Shown piece after piece: positions 5,151-8,360 of a stretch of 8,360 nt of DNA. This DNA is from Flavobacteriales bacterium UBA4660 (GTDB lineage: Bacteria; Bacteroidota; Bacteroidia; Flavobacteriales_D; Sanyastnellaceae), in NCBI GenBank assembly GCA_002405435.1, contig DHLU01000079.1, positions 1-8,360 of the forward strand. Reading direction: 5' to 3'. The first letter of the stretch is position 1; each line of letters begins with the position of its first letter. The notes under the pieces are model-generated. The model had not been told where the DNA came from. It searched no databases and worked only from the letters and a program-made list of their open reading frames with translations. The translations under genes and the position numbers were made by a program.

Positions 5151-6049
5151 AGACCATGAACCATTTGCAACTGCTCGAGGCCGAAGCCATCCACATCATG
5201 CGGGAAGTAGCCGGCCAGTTTGAACGCCCCTGCCTGCTCTTCAGCGGAGGAAAAGATTCCATTACGCTGGTACACCTGGCCCGGAAGGCTTTTTTCACCG
5301 GTAAAATTCCCTTCCCGCTGGTGCATATAGATACCGGCCATAATTTTCCTGAAGCCCTGCGTTTTCGTGATGAACTGGCGCAGGCAACAGGAGCCAGGCT
5401 GATTGTGCGCAATGTGGGCGATACCATCAGGGAAAAACGCCTTCAGGAGCAGCGTGGAAAATTTGCATCACGCAATGCCCTCCAGAGTTACACCCTACTG
5501 GATACTATTGCCGAGTTCGAATTTGATGCCTGCATTGGCGGCGCACGGCGTGATGAGGAAAAAGCCCGCGCCAAGGAGCGCATCTTCTCGGTGCGCGATG
5601 AGTTCGGCACCTGGGACCCCAAAAGGCAGCGCCCCGAACTATGGAATATCTACAACGGGAAAATCAACAAAGGCGAAAATGTGCGCGTATTTCCCATCAG
5701 CAACTGGACAGAACTTGACGTCTGGAACTACATACAGGCTGAAAACGTGGCCTTACCTTCCATCTACTTCGCCCATGAGCGCCAGGTCATCGAGCACCAG
5801 GGGCAACTCATAGCGGTCAGTGAATTCATTCAGCTCGATGCCCATGACGCCATCCTGACCAGACAAGTGCGTTACCGCACTGTGGGCGACATGACCTGTA
5901 CCGCAGCGGTGGAAAGCGAAGCCGCCAGCCTTGATGAGGTAATCAGAGAGATTATGGCCACCCGGATCAGCGAGCGCGGCGAAACACGCATCGACGACCG
6001 CATATCAGAGGCCGCAATGGAAGACAGAAAGAAAAACGGATACTTCTAA
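5147..6049 (+). CDS. cysD: Sulfate adenylyltransferase subunit 2 (ATP sulfurylase, CysD)
   Basis: CysD is the catalytic subunit of the CysDN ATP sulfurylase, which makes APS from sulfate and ATP while CysN hydrolyses GTP. The 300-residue protein has the PP-loop SGGKDS at 33-38, then PLVHIDTGHNFPEA, the GGARRDEEKARAKER segment typical of CysD, FPISNWTELDVWNYI, and the C-terminal KKNGYF. The length and the full set of motifs indicate an intact protein. The ATG at 5147 overlaps the cysH stop (ATGA), which implies translational coupling. A second in-frame ATG at codon 4 is an alternative start. cysN follows after 9 nt. Confidence 0.97.
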   Translation: MKTMNHLQLLEAEAIHIMREVAGQFERPCLLFSGGKDSITLVHLARKAFFTGKIPFPLVHIDTGHNFPEALRFRDELAQATGARLIVRNVGDTIREKRLQEQRGKFASRNALQSYTLLDTIAEFEFDACIGGARRDEEKARAKERIFSVRDEFGTWDPKRQRPELWNIYNGKINKGENVRVFPISNWTELDVWNYIQAENVALPSIYFAHERQVIEHQGQLIAVSEFIQLDAHDAILTRQVRYRTVGDMTCTAAVESEAASLDEVIREIMATRISERGETRIDDRISEAAMEDRKKNGYF

Positions 6050-6058
6050 CCCAGCACC

Positions 6059-7306
6059 ATGGACCTATTGAGATTCATTACAGCAGGCAGTGTAGACGAC
6101 GGCAAAAGCACCCTCATCGGGCGGTTGCTGTACGACAGCAAAAGCATCCTGATCGACCAGCTCGAAACACTGGAAGCCCAGAGCAAAAACAAGGAGAACG
6201 GAGAGATTGACCTCGCCCTGCTCACCGACGGCCTGCGGGCAGCACGCGAACAAGGCATCACCATTGACGTGGCCTATAAATATTTCTCCACGCCGAAACG
6301 CAAATTCATCATTGCCGATGCGCCCGGTCACATCCAGTACACCCGCAACCTGGTCACCGGCGCCAGCACAGCCAACCTGATGGTGGTGCTGATTGATGCC
6401 AGACAAGGGGTGATCGAACAAACCCGCAGACACAGCATCGTCGCCTCGCTGCTGGGTATCCCGCACATCGTCGTGGCAGTAAACAAAATGGATCTCGCCG
6501 GCTTCGACAAGAGTACCTTCGAACACATTGTGGCCGATTACGAAGCCATGGCGCAATCGCTCGGTCTGAAAGACGTGCAGTACATTCCCATGTCTGCACT
6601 GCGCGGCGACAACGTTGTTGAGGAATCAGCCTCCATGCCCTGGTACAAGGGGCCTTCACTGCTTGCATACCTCGAAGACATCAACATCAGCAGCGATGTC
6701 AATTACGACAAGTTCAGGTTTGTCGTGCAATACGTCATCCGGCCGCAAACCGAAGCCCTGCACGATTTCAGGGGCTATGCCGGACTCGTACTGAGCGGAT
6801 CGGTGAAAAAAGGAGACGCAGTGCAGCTGTATCCGGGCCGGCTCACAGCTACCGTGCAGCGCATTATATCGGGCTTTGATGATGTGAATGAAGCAGGGCC
6901 CCGTGAGGCCGTGACGCTTACGCTGACAGAAGATATCGACCTGTCGCGGGGTGACCTCATTACCTCAGGCAGTGAACTCCCCCATGAAGAAACTGAATTT
7001 GATGCCTTGCTGTGCTGGATGGACAGCCGCGAACTGGCCGCCGGCAACAAATACCTGCTTCAGCACAACAGCCGCGTCACGCGCAGCGTAATCCGCGAAG
7101 TGCAATACAGGCTAGATGTCAATTCCCTCGAAAAAATTCCGCTGCCCGACAGTGTAAAACTCAACGACGTAGTGCGGGTGCGCATCAAAACCCAACAACC
7201 CCTGGCCTTCGACAACTTCAGCGACTTGCGGGCCAACGGCTGTGCCATTCTCATCGATGAGACCAGCCATGTCACCGTCGGTGCGTGCCTCCTTCAACAA
7301 AACTGA
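6059..7306 (+). CDS. cysN: Sulfate adenylyltransferase subunit 1 (GTPase CysN)
   Basis: CysN is the EF-Tu-like GTPase subunit of ATP sulfurylase. GTP hydrolysis here drives the unfavourable formation of APS by CysD. G-motifs are in order: G1 GSVDDGKST (10-18), G2 region GITIDVAY (66-73), G3 DAPGH (87-91), G4 NKMD (142-145) and G5 SALRG (179-183). Beta-barrel domains II and III follow (about 210-415). At 415 residues it starts almost directly at the first strand and ends after domain III. No CysC (APS kinase) domain is fused at the C-terminus, unlike the CysNC proteins of some bacteria. This matches the APS-type reductase encoded by cysH. The next gene begins 20 nt downstream. Confidence 0.96.
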   Translation: MDLLRFITAGSVDDGKSTLIGRLLYDSKSILIDQLETLEAQSKNKENGEIDLALLTDGLRAAREQGITIDVAYKYFSTPKRKFIIADAPGHIQYTRNLVTGASTANLMVVLIDARQGVIEQTRRHSIVASLLGIPHIVVAVNKMDLAGFDKSTFEHIVADYEAMAQSLGLKDVQYIPMSALRGDNVVEESASMPWYKGPSLLAYLEDINISSDVNYDKFRFVVQYVIRPQTEALHDFRGYAGLVLSGSVKKGDAVQLYPGRLTATVQRIISGFDDVNEAGPREAVTLTLTEDIDLSRGDLITSGSELPHEETEFDALLCWMDSRELAAGNKYLLQHNSRVTRSVIREVQYRLDVNSLEKIPLPDSVKLNDVVRVRIKTQQPLAFDNFSDLRANGCAILIDETSHVTVGACLLQQN

Positions 7307-7326
7307 ACTGAAAGAAAACTACAGCT

Positions 7327-8151
7327 ATGTACACGATTACAAAACCTCCGGTTGTTATCGCGGGCGCCGGACCTGGAGATCCTGAGCTGCTTACCCTGAA
7401 AGCCTTGAAAGCACTGCAGCAGGCTGAGGTGGTACTCACAGACCGCCTGGTGAGTCCTGACATTCTTGACCACTGCGTACACCCCCGGGCCGAAATCATA
7501 TACACAGGCAAAGAGTCGCGCAGGGCCAACAGTACCCCCCAACTGACAATCAACGCCCTGTTGGTCCAACACTGGTACACCGGTAAAAGGGTAGTGCGGC
7601 TCAAAGGAGGAGACATCGGCATCTTCGGAAACCTGCTCGATGAACTGGAAACCCTCCACCTCCACCGCATACCCTTTGAACTCATACCCGGCGTAACCGC
7701 CTCGTGCGGCGCCGCTGCCTATGCCGGTATTCCACTCACGGCGAGGCGGCACAGCACCGCAGTGCGCATTATCACCATGCACGATCCGGAGGTACATGAC
7801 GACCGCTACTGGCAAGAACTGGCATCCACCGGCGATACCCTGGTGTTTTACATGGGCGGAGAAAAAACAGCACGCATTGCCGCCCGTCTCGTATCGCTCG
7901 GGAAAAGTCCCGATACCCCCATGCTGCAAATCAGCCAGGCCACCACACCGATGCAGCATGTCTCCGCCATGACGCTGGGTTCCGTTACCGGGCATGACCT
8001 GCATTTCATTTCACCCTGCCTGCTCATCATCGGGGAGGTAGCGGCACTGCACAAACAATTCGCCTGGCGCGAACAATACCATGCCAACGAAAGATATTTT
8101 CTCAGCCTGACCGATTCACCAAAACAGCTTACCCATGTTACCCGAGCCTAA
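7327..8151 (+). CDS. cobA: Uroporphyrinogen-III C-methyltransferase (SUMT), siroheme branch
   Basis: This enzyme uses two SAM to methylate uroporphyrinogen III to precorrin-2, the first step towards siroheme, the cofactor of assimilatory sulfite reductase. Motifs of the tetrapyrrole methyltransferase fold are clear: the glycine-rich GAGPGDPE (13-20), ADRLVSP-like LTDRLVSP (37-44), RLKGGD (91-96), PGVTAS (121-126) and GIPLTAR (134-140). After RLKGGD the common PFIFGRGGEE is replaced by IGIFGNLLDE, a variant I believe is shared by other Bacteroidota SUMTs. The 274-residue protein is a stand-alone SUMT, so the dehydrogenase and ferrochelatase steps need another gene (Met8 or CysG N-terminal type) outside the window. 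It sits between cysN and a CysJ-type gene, which it overlaps by 17 nt, so a role in sulfite reduction rather than cobalamin synthesis is most likely. Confidence 0.93.
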   Translation: MYTITKPPVVIAGAGPGDPELLTLKALKALQQAEVVLTDRLVSPDILDHCVHPRAEIIYTGKESRRANSTPQLTINALLVQHWYTGKRVVRLKGGDIGIFGNLLDELETLHLHRIPFELIPGVTASCGAAAYAGIPLTARRHSTAVRIITMHDPEVHDDRYWQELASTGDTLVFYMGGEKTARIAARLVSLGKSPDTPMLQISQATTPMQHVSAMTLGSVTGHDLHFISPCLLIIGEVAALHKQFAWREQYHANERYFLSLTDSPKQLTHVTRA

Positions 8152-8360
8152 ACTTTCAAACCTGCAGCACATCGTGCGTTCCCTCTCGCGCGATGAACTC
8201 ATCTGGCTAAACGGCTACCTCGCCGGATTGTCGGGCAATGCCCCGTCGATGCCTGAAACACTGAGCACCCGGGCGCTGGCAAACACAGCAGTACCGGCAA
8301 CCGCGGCAACCACAGCGGAACCCATCATCCCGAACAGCCATACGCCGCGCGTGTCGACTT
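8135..8360 (+). CDS. cysJ: Sulfite reductase flavoprotein subunit, CysJ-type (5' part only)
   Basis: The first 75 codons of a gene are cut by the window end. The N-terminus (LQHIVRSLSRDELIWLNGYLAGLSGN) resembles the start of E. coli CysJ, where a segment of the form LxxLTPTQLAWVSGYFWG precedes a low-complexity linker and the flavodoxin domain. Here too an Ala/Thr/Pro-rich linker (about 40-70) follows, and the sequence ends at RVST, where the first flavodoxin strand should begin. CysJ-type proteins carry FMN and FAD and pass electrons from NADPH to the siroheme-iron-sulfur CysI. The start overlaps the SUMT gene by 17 nt in another frame, as expected for coupled operon genes. The diagnostic flavodoxin and FAD domains are not visible, so a related PepSY- or nitrate-reductase-type flavoprotein is not excluded. 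Confidence 0.72.
   Translation, partial: MLPEPKLSNLQHIVRSLSRDELIWLNGYLAGLSGNAPSMPETLSTRALANTAVPATAATTAEPIIPNSHTPRVST

Noticed and set aside
6065..6556. Open frame of 163 codons on the minus strand inside cysN
   Set aside because: It is antisense to the conserved GTPase motifs of CysN, a codon-bias shadow.
7294..8004. Long open frame of 236 codons on the minus strand across the SUMT gene
   Set aside because: It lies wholly antisense to a clearly conserved tetrapyrrole methyltransferase and its translation shows no family motif. Long antisense frames are expected in GC-rich coding DNA.

Overview
The window reads as a chromosomal segment of a Bacteroidota bacterium. The evidence is a 705-residue secreted protein ending in a type IX secretion (gliding-motility-type) C-terminal sorting domain, two exact TAnnTTTG promoter -7 elements of the kind used by the Bacteroidota sigma factor, A-rich start regions without clear Shine-Dalgarno sites, and sulfate-assimilation proteins with Bacteroidota-like features. 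Coding DNA is fairly GC-rich and the intergenic stretches are AT-rich. A Saprospiria-like or Cryomorphaceae-like member would fit, but the sequence alone does not settle the family.

The left half (42-4137) is transcribed on the minus strand. From its 5' side it holds a large T9SS-exported multidomain protein (4137-2020), a possible 30-residue membrane peptide (1906-1814), a 51-residue lipoprotein-like small protein with its own intrinsic terminator (1626-1471, terminator near 1412-1447), and a two-gene unit of a HEAT-like helical-repeat protein (1335-808) and a class I SAM-dependent methyltransferase (806-42). The HEAT-like gene has a TAnnTTTG box ending only 4 nt before its ATG, so its mRNA may be nearly leaderless.

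The right half (from about 4263 to the window end) is a plus-strand assimilatory sulfate reduction operon: an iron-sulfur-type APS reductase (cysH), both ATP sulfurylase subunits (cysD, cysN), a uroporphyrinogen-III C-methyltransferase for siroheme, and the start of a CysJ-type sulfite reductase flavoprotein. Together they take sulfate to APS to sulfite, supply the first siroheme step, and start on sulfite to sulfide. No APS kinase (CysC) is present, which agrees with a direct APS reductase. Gene spacing is tight: an ATGA overlap, then gaps of 9 and 20 nt, then a 17-nt overlap.

The most striking element lies in the operon's leader. What looks like a TTG microsatellite is, in one frame, a 13-codon ORF (4305-4346) encoding MINRF followed by eight consecutive cysteines and a stop, starting about 35 nt downstream of a TAnnTTTG promoter box and ending 54 nt before cysH. 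A 12-bp long-range complementarity joins the leader ORF start (4297-4308) to the segment just upstream of the cysH ATG (4386-4397), and a weak hairpin plus T-tract lies between. This looks like a cysteine-sensing leader-peptide attenuator controlling sulfate assimilation. It is analogous to the polycysteine upstream ORFs described in mycobacteria, and I know of no description of one in Bacteroidota.
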